A stretch of 64,000 bases of DNA. It comes from Treponema sp. Lineage in GTDB: Bacteria; Spirochaetota; Spirochaetia; Treponematales; Breznakiellaceae. The stretch is from NCBI GenBank assembly GCA_009780855.1, contig WQZG01000010.1, forward strand, positions 1-64,000, written 5' to 3'. Position 1 is the stretch's first letter; each line of letters opens with the position of its first letter. Of this stretch, positions 1-8,499 are shown piece after piece. The notes below the pieces were generated by a model. It worked only from the letters and a program-made list of their open reading frames with translations. It was not told where the DNA came from and ran no database searches. A program made the position numbers and the translations under genes.

Positions 1-40
1 ATGTTTGATGATTAAAGCCTTAAATGCTCCTCTTTTGCAT

Positions 41-110
41 AGGGACATTTCTATTGGTTTTTGAGCAAAAGGGGACATTTCTATTGAACGCCATAGGGGA
101 CATTTTCACT
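41..110. repeat. Three short direct repeats resembling insertion-sequence ends
   Basis: Three copies of a 16-17 base motif of the form AGGGGACATTTCTATTG start near 41, 70 and 94; the third is diverged. Several closely spaced copies of such a motif are usual at the ends of some DDE-transposase insertion sequences, where they bind the transposase. No transposase lies in the window, so this is either a solo end or the edge of an element lying to the left. The family assignment is inference. Confidence 0.45.
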
Positions 111-218
111 GATTTTTAACACCGCTTTTACTCACAGGTGTCACTTTAGTCGCCGCTGCCGCAGTTAGGCGCACCCGCAGCCAATTGAAAGTCACACTTA
201 TTATGGAATAATTAAATT

Positions 219-488
219 ATGCAAAATAATTTAAAAAAGTATGCTGCCGAACTTATCGGTACAATGGTTCTGGTTTTTATGGGCTGCGGCAGCGCGGTGT
301 TTTTGGGCACGGCTTCCAACGGCGGGCATTTGGCGGTTGCGATGGCATTCGGTCTGTCGATTGTGGCAATGGCTTATGTTATAGGCGGAGTATCGGGCTG
401 CCACATAAATCCTGCTATTTCTCTTGCAATGCTGATTGACAAACGCATAAACGGCAGCGCCGGCCCAACGCCTGCCGGCTTTATCTGA
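219..488 (+). pseudogene. Truncated aquaporin (MIP family), N-terminal third
   Basis: The first 76 or so residues read as an AqpZ-like major intrinsic protein: a first membrane segment (ELIGTMVLVFMGCGSAV), a second one, and the first NPA box in the context SGCHINPAISLAM. A complete aquaporin has about 230 residues, six membrane segments and a second NPA box. Here homology stops just after the first half-helix and runs into a G+C-rich hairpin (459-479) and the tail of the convergent UroD gene, with an 8-base overlap. The product could not form a channel. The repeats at 41-110 just upstream make a rearrangement scar likely. Confidence 0.75.
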
Positions 489-1737
489 ACTGTTTAATTG
501 CCTCGATCATGGCAAGAAAATTCTGCACAGGTGTACCCGGCTGTGTATTGTGAATTGTATTGAATACATAGCCGCCGTCCCTGTTGTAAATATTGATGCG
601 GCCGGTAACCTGCCTGCGTACTTCTTCAGGAGTGCCGAAAGGCAGGGTATGCTGGGTATCTACTCCGCCGCCCCAAAAAGTTATTTTACTGCCGAACTCG
701 TTTTTTAACACGGCTGGATCCATATTTTTGGCGCTGTTTTGCACAGGGTTGAGTATATCAAAACCTGCTTCGATTAATCCGGGTATTAACGGCTTTATCG
801 ACCCGCAGCAGTGTTTAAATACCTTCCATCCGGTATTGGCGTGAATCCAGTCTGTCATGCGTTTGTAATACGGCAGGTACAGTTCCTCAAAAGCCGTGAC
901 CGAACACATGGGGCCCTGCTGGCTTCCCAGGTCCGACCCGCAAAGCTGTACAACATCGATATTGGCGCCCGCCGCCTGTTTTAACAGGGCCAGGTTTTTT
1001 AGCGCGATCTGCGTCTGGGCGTCAAACAACTCTTTTATAAAACCCTGCCGGCTGGCCAGGGAAATATACCATTCCTCTACATCTCTTATGCCTTTGGGGT
1101 GTTTGAGAAACGGAGCGGGAACATGCGCAATGTCTCCAAGGCCTGTACCGGGCGTGGCCATGACAACGGCGCAATTTGTATTTTTGCGGATTTTTTCGGT
1201 TTCATTCTGAAAATGTTTTAACATATCATCGTTTACAATGCTGAATTCCTCAAGGTTGTCTTCAACAGAAGGATTTTCGTCATCAAAGTTTCCGGTCTGG
1301 CGGATAAGCGCGTCAAAATAAAAACCTCCCTTTGGCATATATCCGCTGGGCGGTACAGATTTATCTCCAAGCGGGTATTGATAAAGTCCGCCGTCAGGCG
1401 CGGGGACAGTATTAAAATCTCCGGGAACAAGTACAGGAGTGCCGTCAAACAAAGTCCACGGTTTCCAGTTTTCAAGCCTGTAACCAAAAAGGCAGGTATA
1501 CGGCATGACAAAAGCGCAGTCAGCACAGAGTTTTTCCCTCAAATCATCTTCTATTTCTCCCAGCATCTGATACGGTTCAATAACCCTGACAGGATGTTCA
1601 TGCAGTTTAAAAGCTTTGCGGAGTTTATAAACAATAGACGCGCTGATGCCGGATACTACTGTCCCGCCGAAATCGACAGGCACCTTGTCCGGCTGCCTGT
1701 GGTTTAACGCCGCCAGTATACGTTCTCTTGAAGTCAT
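481..1737 (-). CDS. Uroporphyrinogen decarboxylase (UroD) superfamily protein
   Basis: A 418-residue UroD/MtaA-like TIM-barrel protein. The start TSRERILAALNHRQPDKVPVD is the usual opening of the family, and AAGGAAGG lies just before this ATG, so the 21 residues that could be read upstream are left out. HemE is about 350 residues; this belongs to the longer branch that includes corrinoid and CoM methyltransferases. Near residue 308 it has HCCG, corresponding to the H-x-C zinc site of MtaA/MtbA, followed by ILNPVQ and FWGGGVDTQHTLPFGTPEEV. The position of the third zinc ligand reads NTIHNTQPGTP with no cysteine. The gene stands alone, convergent with the aquaporin fragment. Substrate unknown; a role in haem synthesis is unlikely. 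Confidence 0.8.
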   Translation of the reverse strand: MTSRERILAALNHRQPDKVPVDFGGTVVSGISASIVYKLRKAFKLHEHPVRVIEPYQMLGEIEDDLREKLCADCAFVMPYTCLFGYRLENWKPWTLFDGTPVLVPGDFNTVPAPDGGLYQYPLGDKSVPPSGYMPKGGFYFDALIRQTGNFDDENPSVEDNLEEFSIVNDDMLKHFQNETEKIRKNTNCAVVMATPGTGLGDIAHVPAPFLKHPKGIRDVEEWYISLASRQGFIKELFDAQTQIALKNLALLKQAAGANIDVVQLCGSDLGSQQGPMCSVTAFEELYLPYYKRMTDWIHANTGWKVFKHCCGSIKPLIPGLIEAGFDILNPVQNSAKNMDPAVLKNEFGSKITFWGGGVDTQHTLPFGTPEEVRRQVTGRINIYNRDGGYVFNTIHNTQPGTPVQNFLAMIEAIKQFR

Positions 1738-1873
1738 ATTGCCCTTCCTTTGAAAAATAATACTATTAAAAGATAATACAATGAATAAAAATAGTATCAT
1801 AAATAATTGATAATTCCATCATCATGGGATATATTTTAAATAGAAGTTTAAAATTTAAGCCTAGGAGGCGCCA

Positions 1874-2893
1874 ATGAACTTATTCCGGAAAAAAGCATTT
1901 TTATTGATATTTATTCTGATTTTTGCGGTTTTTAGCGCATACGCTGTGGACAATCCCATTGATGATCTGCAAAAAAACGTAGTCGATCTTTCCACGACTC
2001 TGGCCAAATCACTGCCGTTCAATTCCGCCCTGGGCCTTAACTGGTCGGACGCCTATATCGGTAAATTTTTCCCAAGCCTGCCTCCGCACTTTGGCGTTGG
2101 AGGAACATTCGGCGTTACAACCCTGGACATGCCGGCACTCAAGGGCGTGGCAGATCTTTTGGGTTACCAGATTCCGACAAATCCGCTGCTTACCGGCAAA
2201 ATGATAATTCCGGCCTGGGCCGCGGAAGCCAGGATAGGCGGTTTGTTCCTGCCTTTTGACGTTGGGGTAAAATTCGGGACTTTGCCTTCGATTAAAATGA
2301 TGGGTATACCCTACAGCATGAAGTATACAATGGCCGGCGCGGATATCCGCTGGGCCGTTCTGGACGGTAAATCCAATCTGCTGCTTCCCAATTTGTCAAT
2401 CGGCGTTGGGTTCAACTATTTAAGCGGCGGCATCGGCGCGTCAATCGGCAGCGATACCAGTTTTGATATCGCCGGCAAAGCGCTTACAATTTCCAAACCC
2501 CAGATAAATCTGCTTTGGGAAACCAAAGGTATTGAGGCAAAGGCCCAAATATCAAAACAGATTCTGATTCTAACACCCTATATCGGTGTTGGCGCGGGAT
2601 ACTCATGGTCACAGGCGGGATACGATGTTAAAGCCGACACCACCTATGACGGTGATCCAATTGATCCGGACGTAAAAGCCGTTATAAAACAATATCTGAC
2701 CGACAACGGCCTGCAGCAAATGACTGTCGCCATGGATGGGATTTCCAGTATTATTAAAAACGAAGCCTGGAACTTCCGTGCCTTTGGCGGGGTTTCTTTC
2801 AATATCCTGATATTAAAACTTGACCTGACATTGATGTACAATTTAATTGATACCCAGCTTGGCGCTTCATTGTCGGCAAGGGTTCAATTGTAG
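1874..2893 (+). CDS. Predicted outer-membrane beta-barrel protein
   Basis: 339 residues with a clear Sec signal (positive MNLFRKK, a hydrophobic stretch, then FSAYA|VDN near residue 24). The rest has repeated alternating hydrophobic/polar stretches with many Gly and aromatic residues, such as FGVGGTFGVTTL, IGVGFNYLSGGIGASIG and TPYIGVGAGYSW, and it ends in LSARVQL, as expected for a beta-barrel. The ribosome site is AGGAGG, 7 bases before ATG. I do not recognise the family; it resembles uncharacterised spirochaete outer-membrane proteins. It is monocistronic and convergent with the end of the fla operon. An 11-base tandem repeat contains its last codons and stop. Confidence 0.7.
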   Translation: MNLFRKKAFLLIFILIFAVFSAYAVDNPIDDLQKNVVDLSTTLAKSLPFNSALGLNWSDAYIGKFFPSLPPHFGVGGTFGVTTLDMPALKGVADLLGYQIPTNPLLTGKMIIPAWAAEARIGGLFLPFDVGVKFGTLPSIKMMGIPYSMKYTMAGADIRWAVLDGKSNLLLPNLSIGVGFNYLSGGIGASIGSDTSFDIAGKALTISKPQINLLWETKGIEAKAQISKQILILTPYIGVGAGYSWSQAGYDVKADTTYDGDPIDPDVKAVIKQYLTDNGLQQMTVAMDGISSIIKNEAWNFRAFGGVSFNILILKLDLTLMYNLIDTQLGASLSARVQL

Positions 2894-2914
2894 TTCAATT
2901 GTAGTTCAATTGTA
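2882..2914 (+). repeat. 11-base tandem repeat (x3) over a stop codon
   Basis: GTTCAATTGTA is present three times in perfect tandem. The first copy supplies the last two sense codons and the TAG of the outer-membrane protein gene; the other two are non-coding. It is followed by CTTTTTTAAAAAAGG. Slippage here would not change the protein because the first stop is kept. Confidence 0.9.
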
Positions 2915-2942
2915 GTTCTTTTTTAAAAAAGGTTTGTAAACA

Positions 2943-2962
2943 GCGCAGGGGCAGTGCTGCGC
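2943..2962. terminator. Possible hairpin between convergent transcription units
   Basis: GCGCAG and CTGCGC form a 6-bp G+C-rich stem with an 8-base loop, between the end of the outer-membrane protein gene (2893) and the end of the fla operon (2994). A T-run and A-run lie at 2919-2930 on the left side only. It could serve the minus-strand operon, but it is not a textbook terminator. Confidence 0.35.
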
Positions 2963-2993
2963 AATGCGCTTACCCCGCACAACTGACTCTGTG

Positions 2994-3641
2994 CTACTCT
3001 TCCCTGCGCATCTGCAAAGCGACAGCGAATTCCGCTTCCGCAATACTTATGCCCAGCCGCGATGCAATCGCCTGCGCGGGAAACCCTGACCTTGCCAATT
3101 CGCGGATTTGTTCTTCCAGCGGTATTGCCGGCGGCGCAGCGGGTTGCGGTAGCGCAGACTGAACCGCGGGTTGCGGCGCAGGTGATATAACTGATTGCGG
3201 CGCAGCAACAGTCAGCGCGGCGGTTTGCGGCAGCGCTGCGGCAGGCGGAGATGCCTGCTGTACAGCCGGCGATAATGCCGGCTCAGCGGACGGCGCGCTC
3301 TTAAAAGTTTTTAGGGTATCAATAATACGCGCTGGGTTTTTACCCATCTCACGGTAAGTTTTTTCCGCAGTTTCACGCCGGTCAAGCTCGCGGGTTAAAA
3401 GCCCCAGACGTTTTTCAGTATCTTCAAGAATTTCTTTGAGGCGTTTTTCGCGATCTTCTATTAACGAAATGTCCTTGTCGGTTATCTCATCAATGTTTTT
3501 GATAATACGGTTTACTTCATCCCTGACTTCCCGCAGCGTACTGTCATAACTTGTTTTTTTGTTTATATAAGAGCGCAAATAAATAAATGAAAAACACGCG
3601 ACAATAAAGCCTGCAATGGAAACAATGTAGGGCCATGACAC
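2994..3641 (-). CDS. Membrane-anchored coiled-coil protein at the end of the fla operon
   Basis: 215 residues: one N-terminal membrane segment (IVSIAGFIVACFSFIYL), a charged coiled coil at about 30-100, an Ala/Pro/Gln-rich linker at about 115-175, and a C-terminal helix-turn-helix-like tail (IRELARSGFPAQAIASRLGI). The last part resembles the short C-terminal motif of DUF6115-type proteins found in flagellar loci of other bacteria; that link is inference. It is the last gene of the minus-strand operon, 4 bp after the preceding gene. The low-complexity linker is probably flexible. Function unknown. Confidence 0.65.
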   Translation of the reverse strand: MSWPYIVSIAGFIVACFSFIYLRSYINKKTSYDSTLREVRDEVNRIIKNIDEITDKDISLIEDREKRLKEILEDTEKRLGLLTRELDRRETAEKTYREMGKNPARIIDTLKTFKSAPSAEPALSPAVQQASPPAAALPQTAALTVAAPQSVISPAPQPAVQSALPQPAAPPAIPLEEQIRELARSGFPAQAIASRLGISIAEAEFAVALQMRREE

Positions 3642-3645
3642 TGCG

Positions 3646-3990
3646 TTAACCGCTTATATCAATGTTGCGGCCCAGAGTCGGATCGCGGAAGTAATTATTT
3701 TGGGCAGCAGCGGCTTTTTCATTTTTCTTTTCATCATCGCCAGATTCGTTATCTTTGGATTTTTTTTCCTGCCCCGGGGAATGGGAATTTTCATCCTTGA
3801 TTTTGGATGTTCCGTATCCCATGTCCTGGGCTTGGTTAACCGACTTTACCTGCTGTTCTGCCTTTTTCTGGCTCTCTGTATGCTGGAGAGAAGCCTGCAG
3901 CTGCAGCCCCTCTTTTTGCAGAACCTGATTTTTGCCGACCTTGTCCATCTGGGTGAACAGGGTCTGCTGATCAATTGGCTGCATAGCCAT
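3646..3990 (-). CDS. Small charged protein of the fla operon, function unknown
   Basis: 114 residues starting MAMQPIDQQTLFTQMDKVGK; AAGGAAGG sits a few bases before this ATG, which is preferred to an upstream ATG at 4026. It is rich in Gln, Lys, Glu and Asp, with a very acidic/basic middle (SPGQEKKSKDNESGDDEKKN) and a short tail RDPTLGRNIDISG. No membrane segment or known domain is seen; it is probably largely disordered. It overlaps the end of the FapA-like gene by 20 bp, which suggests translational coupling. Treponemes have similar small genes after fapA. Confidence 0.6.
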   Translation of the reverse strand: MAMQPIDQQTLFTQMDKVGKNQVLQKEGLQLQASLQHTESQKKAEQQVKSVNQAQDMGYGTSKIKDENSHSPGQEKKSKDNESGDDEKKNEKAAAAQNNYFRDPTLGRNIDISG

Positions 3991-5929
3991 CCGGCGCCTT
4001 CCTTGTTTCATCGCTGGGTTCCTCATATTTGGTAACCCGTATAAGGCCGTCTTCCAGTATAAAAGTCACGGCCCTGTATTCGGTCCGGATTTCGCTGGAA
4101 GCATCCCGTATAAAAACCCGGACTCCCGGATATACTTTTGAGGAAGCTGAAATTCTTCCCCTGGTTTTGATGCTGGTAAGAAACTCCTGCAGTTTGGCAA
4201 TTCCTTCTTTTGTTTTTCTGAGGTCGCCCATCAGAAGCTGGCGCTGATCCATCAACTCATGGAGATAGGCTTCCTTGTCCTCCGGCAGGGTTTTTCTCTG
4301 TTTCTTGATGTTTATTAAAGTCTGCAGATTAAGCTGAATTTCTTCCAGTTTCTTTTCGATTCCTTCACGGCCGGCGGTAAGTGTTTCAAGCTGCTCTTTG
4401 CTCTTTGGATCAAATCCTACTTCGCAGACCGTGTCGGTGCCGCTTGTAGGGTTGCCCAATATTTTGGCATTGATCTCTTCTGAAGCGCGGAGCCGTCCGC
4501 CCACAATATGCGCCCTCTTTCCCTGGCAGATAATGCGTTTGTATGCGTTAACCTGGGAGTTGATGATCCCGTCTGAAACTACGACCATATTGCCGGAATC
4601 AATTATCGAATTTTCTATAAACCTGGCCCATATGGATCGCCCGGCCTTGATAAGGCCGGTATTTTTGCCGGTAATCCCCTGGTGTACAATGATGTCGCCT
4701 TCCGCGTCCAGCTCTGCTTTTTCTACCGTGCCGTTTACTTCGATGTTGCCGGCCGCTTTTACAGAGAAACCGTCTTCGACATTCCCGTTGATGATAACGG
4801 TGCCCAAAAAGATTATATTGCCGGTCTTTAAATTAACATCACCGTTGACAGTATAAATGGGTTCGACGTTGATTTTTCCGCCGCTTTGTACTACCTGGCC
4901 GCTGATATCCGAGATTATGGTTGCTTCGTCGTCTCCCAGATGAACGTTCTTGCCCAGGGGTAAATTTATATTTTTGCCGTTTTTGGCGGGAATTACCTTG
5001 CCGGTTACAGTCCTGCCCATAACGCCTTCTTCCGGCGGTATTTTTTTGGCCAGGTGCTGGTTCTGCACAACGTTCTGGATTATGTTCAATTCTTTAAAGT
5101 CTATGCGGCCGTTGCTTCCTTCCCGCAGCTTAAGCCTGCTCTGATCTGTTTCAAAATTATACTGAATATAGGCGTCTCTTCCGTTTACCGGTTTTGTACC
5201 TTCCGCTACAGTTATTTTTTCCCGGTATATGGGACGGTCCGCAAAGTCTGACAGGAGTTCTTCGTTTACCCCGTGAACAACGCGGCTGTTCCGTAAATAA
5301 CTTAGAAGGGTTTCCACCGAAATATCGCATCCGCCAGCGCCGGGAGGCGTAACCGTTATAAAGGCCTTCATTTCGCCTTCCTGGATGCTGACCATCGCCT
5401 GGCAGTCATTTATAGGGTTGTGCTGGAAATCGCCTATCCGTATATATTCGCCCTTTGCTTCCCTTACTGCCCGGGTTACGGTTTCCGCGTCGTAATCGGC
5501 TACCATACGGTTTTCGATTATCTTTTTAGTTTCTGATTCCGGGATTTTTTTACCTCTGCCCTTGGGAGGAATTATTTTTAAATAAACACCGTCAGTATTG
5601 AGGTGGACAAAGGCGTCCCCGTCCAAATCTTCGATAAATTCCTTATCTTCTGTTTCGTTCTCCGGTTCTTTGGCTGCTTCCTGTTCGATTTTTGCGGTCT
5701 TGCGTTCGTAGGCGCTTATTACCCATTCTTTTTTGCCGGTTCCCAAAAAACCGGAACTGCCTTTTTCAGTAATTTCGTATTCAAGACGGCGGACCGGTAT
5801 ATCCAAAAGCGTCGCGGCTTCGGCGGCAGCTTCTTCAAGAGTGGAACCTTTGGCAGTAACAGCCTTTACAGACCGGTCCAGAGCCAATTGATCCTTGATC
5901 ATATCCTGAAGCTGGATAAAATCGACCAT
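3971..5929 (-). CDS. FapA (DUF342) family protein with Jag-N-like domain
   Basis: 652 residues. Residues about 20-75 (VTAKGSTLEEAAAEAATLLD, then GSSGFLGTGKKEW) match the Jag_N fold found at the start of FapA and KhpB proteins. The middle carries the DUF342 beta-helix, with repeated turns such as NGDVNLKTGNIIFLGTVIING and AAGNIEVNGTVEKAELDAEGDI. A coiled coil lies around 520-590. In Vibrio, FapA-type proteins affect polar localisation and flagellation. It follows the sigma-28 gene by 7 bp, in line with a motility role. The exact role in spirochaetes is not known. Confidence 0.85.
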   Translation of the reverse strand: MVDFIQLQDMIKDQLALDRSVKAVTAKGSTLEEAAAEAATLLDIPVRRLEYEITEKGSSGFLGTGKKEWVISAYERKTAKIEQEAAKEPENETEDKEFIEDLDGDAFVHLNTDGVYLKIIPPKGRGKKIPESETKKIIENRMVADYDAETVTRAVREAKGEYIRIGDFQHNPINDCQAMVSIQEGEMKAFITVTPPGAGGCDISVETLLSYLRNSRVVHGVNEELLSDFADRPIYREKITVAEGTKPVNGRDAYIQYNFETDQSRLKLREGSNGRIDFKELNIIQNVVQNQHLAKKIPPEEGVMGRTVTGKVIPAKNGKNINLPLGKNVHLGDDEATIISDISGQVVQSGGKINVEPIYTVNGDVNLKTGNIIFLGTVIINGNVEDGFSVKAAGNIEVNGTVEKAELDAEGDIIVHQGITGKNTGLIKAGRSIWARFIENSIIDSGNMVVVSDGIINSQVNAYKRIICQGKRAHIVGGRLRASEEINAKILGNPTSGTDTVCEVGFDPKSKEQLETLTAGREGIEKKLEEIQLNLQTLINIKKQRKTLPEDKEAYLHELMDQRQLLMGDLRKTKEGIAKLQEFLTSIKTRGRISASSKVYPGVRVFIRDASSEIRTEYRAVTFILEDGLIRVTKYEEPSDETRKAPDGYAAN

Positions 5930-5936
5930 TATGAGT

Positions 5937-6749
5937 TTATACTATTCCTTTCCGGCTGTTTTTTAACCTTGACCGGAGCCGTAATATGGCTTTGGTATGG
6001 AGCTGGGATACACGGGATTCGGTAACGCCCAGAACCTGACCAATCTCCTTGAGGGTTAAGTCTTCAAAATAATACAGAACAAGTATTTTTTTCTCGTTGT
6101 CGGGAAGTTCATTAATAGCTTCTACAATAACCCGCCGAATTTCGTCTCTCTCTGCCATTACTTCGGGGTTCATGCTGGAAGGAGACTCAATGCTGTCCCC
6201 TATGGAGACTTTGTCGTTTTCGTCGCCGGAATACCAAACTTCGTGGATGGAAAGTATTGATGTGCCGGAAATCTTAATCATGGTTTTGGCGTATTCGTCT
6301 TCGCCCATACCCAGAGCGCCCGCGATTTCCTGATCAGTGGCTGTTCTGCCAAGACGGGCTTCAAGTGTGCCTATTGCTTCTTCCACTTGCCGGGTTTTTT
6401 GGCGCACCGAACGCGGAACCCAGTCTATTGAACGCAATTCATCAAAAATGGCGCCCCTGATACGCTGAACAGCGTAAGTTTTGAATTTTACATTTTTTTC
6501 CGGGTCGAATTTGTCGATCGCGTCCAGGAGTCCAAAAACCCCATACCCGACCAGATCGTCAAATTCAACATTTGACGGCATGCCTACGGCGACCCTGCCG
6601 GCCACGTATTTAACAAGCGGAGCGTATTGTCTAATGAAGGTATCCCGAACCTTGGGATCCTTGTCCCGGCGGTACAGCAGCCAGAGTTCATCTTCTGTTT
6701 TTTGTTCAAGCGGAACAGTTGTACCTTTTTCTCCGGGGACTTTCCCCAT
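5937..6749 (-). CDS. fliA: Flagellar sigma-28 factor (FliA/WhiG type)
   Basis: 270 residues with regions 2, 3 and 4 of a group 3 sigma factor. Region 2 contains [22 protein letters not shown] and [20 protein letters not shown]; region 3 begins [13 protein letters not shown]; region 4 contains [19 protein letters not shown], then [19 protein letters not shown] as the -35 binding helix-turn-helix. It should direct late motility and chemotaxis promoters. It lies 2 bp after the preceding membrane-protein gene and 7 bp before fapA. No anti-sigma gene (flgM) is seen nearby. Confidence 0.95.
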   Translation of the reverse strand: MGKVPGEKGTTVPLEQKTEDELWLLYRRDKDPKVRDTFIRQYAPLVKYVAGRVAVGMPSNVEFDDLVGYGVFGLLDAIDKFDPEKNVKFKTYAVQRIRGAIFDELRSIDWVPRSVRQKTRQVEEAIGTLEARLGRTATDQEIAGALGMGEDEYAKTMIKISGTSILSIHEVWYSGDENDKVSIGDSIESPSSMNPEVMAERDEIRRVIVEAINELPDNEKKILVLYYFEDLTLKEIGQVLGVTESRVSQLHTKAILRLRSRLKNSRKGIV

Positions 6750-6751
6750 AA

Positions 6752-7468
6752 TTAACCTTCTTGTTTATCAATTATTGTCCGGATACCGGCAGCAAGGTCC
6801 TTGGGACTAAAATCGACATCCATTTTTTTAGATTTACTTCCCATTGATGACCTTTTGGGGACGTCGCTTTCCGGATATTCATAAGTTTCCTCTTCTTTAT
6901 TCCCGGCGGCAGGCATAAACGCGCCGGCCAGGCTTTCCAAATCGGGTAGAATATCAAAACCGCCCTCTGATAAGGGTACATTCCCCTGCTTCCTGTCATT
7001 ATAGCTTTTTTGAGTGTCTTGATCCAGACCTGCGGGTATGGTTCCTGCCGGTGCAGCCTGGCCGGTCTGCGCTTCGGCGGACACATTGGCAGCAGCTATA
7101 TTGATTGCGTCAGTAATATTGCCAAGCCCTTCTTCGGATTCATCAGCCGCAGCGTAATCGGGTGCGCCGTCTTCTGCGGGAACCGCAGGCATGGCCGGCA
7201 TGACAGGCATTGATGCCGCATTTTCCCTTATATCAATTTTTGAACCGGGCAGCGGAATATCCGGCGCATTGGCAGAATTATCAAGGAGTTCGGGCAAAAA
7301 ACGGCTGACAAGAAGGGAAATTAAAACCGGGAGCCCAAAAAAAAGGATGCCAAAAAGCAGGGGCCTAAGAACAAGCGCCGGAAAAGAAGATCTGCTGAGT
7401 ACACCGATCATAAGGGAGAGGATAAAAGCCAGGCCGCCGGCTATGATACTTACTCTTAGGTTGAACAT
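6752..7468 (-). CDS. Membrane protein between flhG and fliA, function unknown
   Basis: 238 residues. Two hydrophobic segments fill the first 60 residues ([18 protein letters not shown] and [20 protein letters not shown]). The rest is a Pro/Ala/Glu-rich, probably disordered cytoplasmic region ending in [19 protein letters not shown], which may be an amphipathic helix. Treponemes keep a gene of this kind between flhG and the sigma-28 gene, so it is probably a motility-associated factor. No enzymatic motif is visible. AAGGAA precedes the ATG. Confidence 0.65.
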   Translation of the reverse strand: MFNLRVSIIAGGLAFILSLMIGVLSRSSFPALVLRPLLFGILFFGLPVLISLLVSRFLPELLDNSANAPDIPLPGSKIDIRENAASMPVMPAMPAVPAEDGAPDYAAADESEEGLGNITDAINIAAANVSAEAQTGQAAPAGTIPAGLDQDTQKSYNDRKQGNVPLSEGGFDILPDLESLAGAFMPAAGNKEEETYEYPESDVPKRSSMGSKSKKMDVDFSPKDLAAGIRTIIDKQEG

Positions 7469-7480
7469 CGCAATATTCCT

Positions 7481-8497
7481 TTAAGAACGGCCAAAAAGCC
7501 TCTTTAACATGGAAGTAAAACCTCCGGAATGCCTGGACTCACTTTTTTCCAGTTTGCCGACTATATGCTGAATGCACTGGGACGCCTTGCTGCGGGGATC
7601 CATGGACATAAACGGTTTTTGTTTCAATACCGCCTGGGAAACCATCTGGTCCTCATAAATAAATCCCAGGTAATCCACTTTAAGATTAAGGAACTGACCT
7701 GCGATGGTTGTCATCCGGTCCGCGACTTTCTTGGCGTCCATTGCGGATTTGACGCGGTTGACTACCAGTTTTAACCCAAGGTTAAGATCGTCGTATTCGG
7801 TGGCTATTATTTTTATAATACCATAAGCGTCCGTAATGGCAGTAGGTTCAGGCGTGGTAATAATAACCGCGTCATCGGCAGCCGCGATAAAATCCAGGAC
7901 GTTGCTTGAAACACCGGCGCTGGTATCTATGATAATTATGTCTGCGTTTGATAATGTCTCAAGTTCCTGGATAAAGTACTGTCTTTCCTCCTCGGTCAGG
8001 TTGGCGATTTTGGAAAATCCCGAAGCGCCGGCGACGATCGAAATTCCGTAATCGGTCTCCGCGATTATTTCCTGCATGGTCTTTTGTTTGCGGATTACAT
8101 GGTAAAGGTTGTAGCGCGGGGTCATGCGCAGCATTACATTGACATTGGCCAGCCCCAGGTCGGCGTCCATGACCAGCACCTTTTTTCCCATTCTTGCGTA
8201 GGCAAGCGCCATATTCACGGCGACATTGGTTTTGCCTACGCCGCCTTTCCCGCTGGTTACCGTAATGATTCTGGTCTTGTTCTTAACCGGACCGCTCTGG
8301 CCGGCCTGATTTTGCTGTGAAATCAAAGGTTCCGGTTTTGATAAATCTATGTAACCTGTATTGCCCGTGCCGGAAGTACCGGCAGGTTTTTGCTTTTGCT
8401 GTACGGTATTCTTCTCAGAAAACTTATCGGTTTTCTCAGAAAACTTATCAGTTTTCTGGCGCATTATTTCCCGGAGCTTCTCCGCCTGATCTTCCAT
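7481..8497 (-). CDS. flhG: FlhG/FleN MinD-like ATPase, flagellar number regulator
   Basis: About 338 residues. The deviant Walker A TSGKGGVGKTNVAVNMALAY, the switch region VMDADLGLANVNVMLRM and the Walker B IIIDTSAGVS identify a ParA/MinD ATPase of the FlhG class, which works with FlhF to set flagellar number and position. The start used is MEDQAEKLREIM, with TGGAG upstream, 3 bp past the flhF stop. The N-terminal tail has a perfect heptad duplication (TDKFSEK twice, 8416-8457 region). The C-terminal KSESRHSGGFTSMLKRLFG is probably the amphipathic membrane-targeting helix. Confidence 0.93.
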   Translation of the reverse strand: MEDQAEKLREIMRQKTDKFSEKTDKFSEKNTVQQKQKPAGTSGTGNTGYIDLSKPEPLISQQNQAGQSGPVKNKTRIITVTSGKGGVGKTNVAVNMALAYARMGKKVLVMDADLGLANVNVMLRMTPRYNLYHVIRKQKTMQEIIAETDYGISIVAGASGFSKIANLTEEERQYFIQELETLSNADIIIIDTSAGVSSNVLDFIAAADDAVIITTPEPTAITDAYGIIKIIATEYDDLNLGLKLVVNRVKSAMDAKKVADRMTTIAGQFLNLKVDYLGFIYEDQMVSQAVLKQKPFMSMDPRSKASQCIQHIVGKLEKSESRHSGGFTSMLKRLFGRS

Positions 8498-8499
8498 AA

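Noticed and set aside
481-1737. HemE (uroporphyrinogen decarboxylase) of haem synthesis
   Set aside because: It is longer than HemE, has an H-C-C-G metal-type motif and no haem-pathway neighbours.
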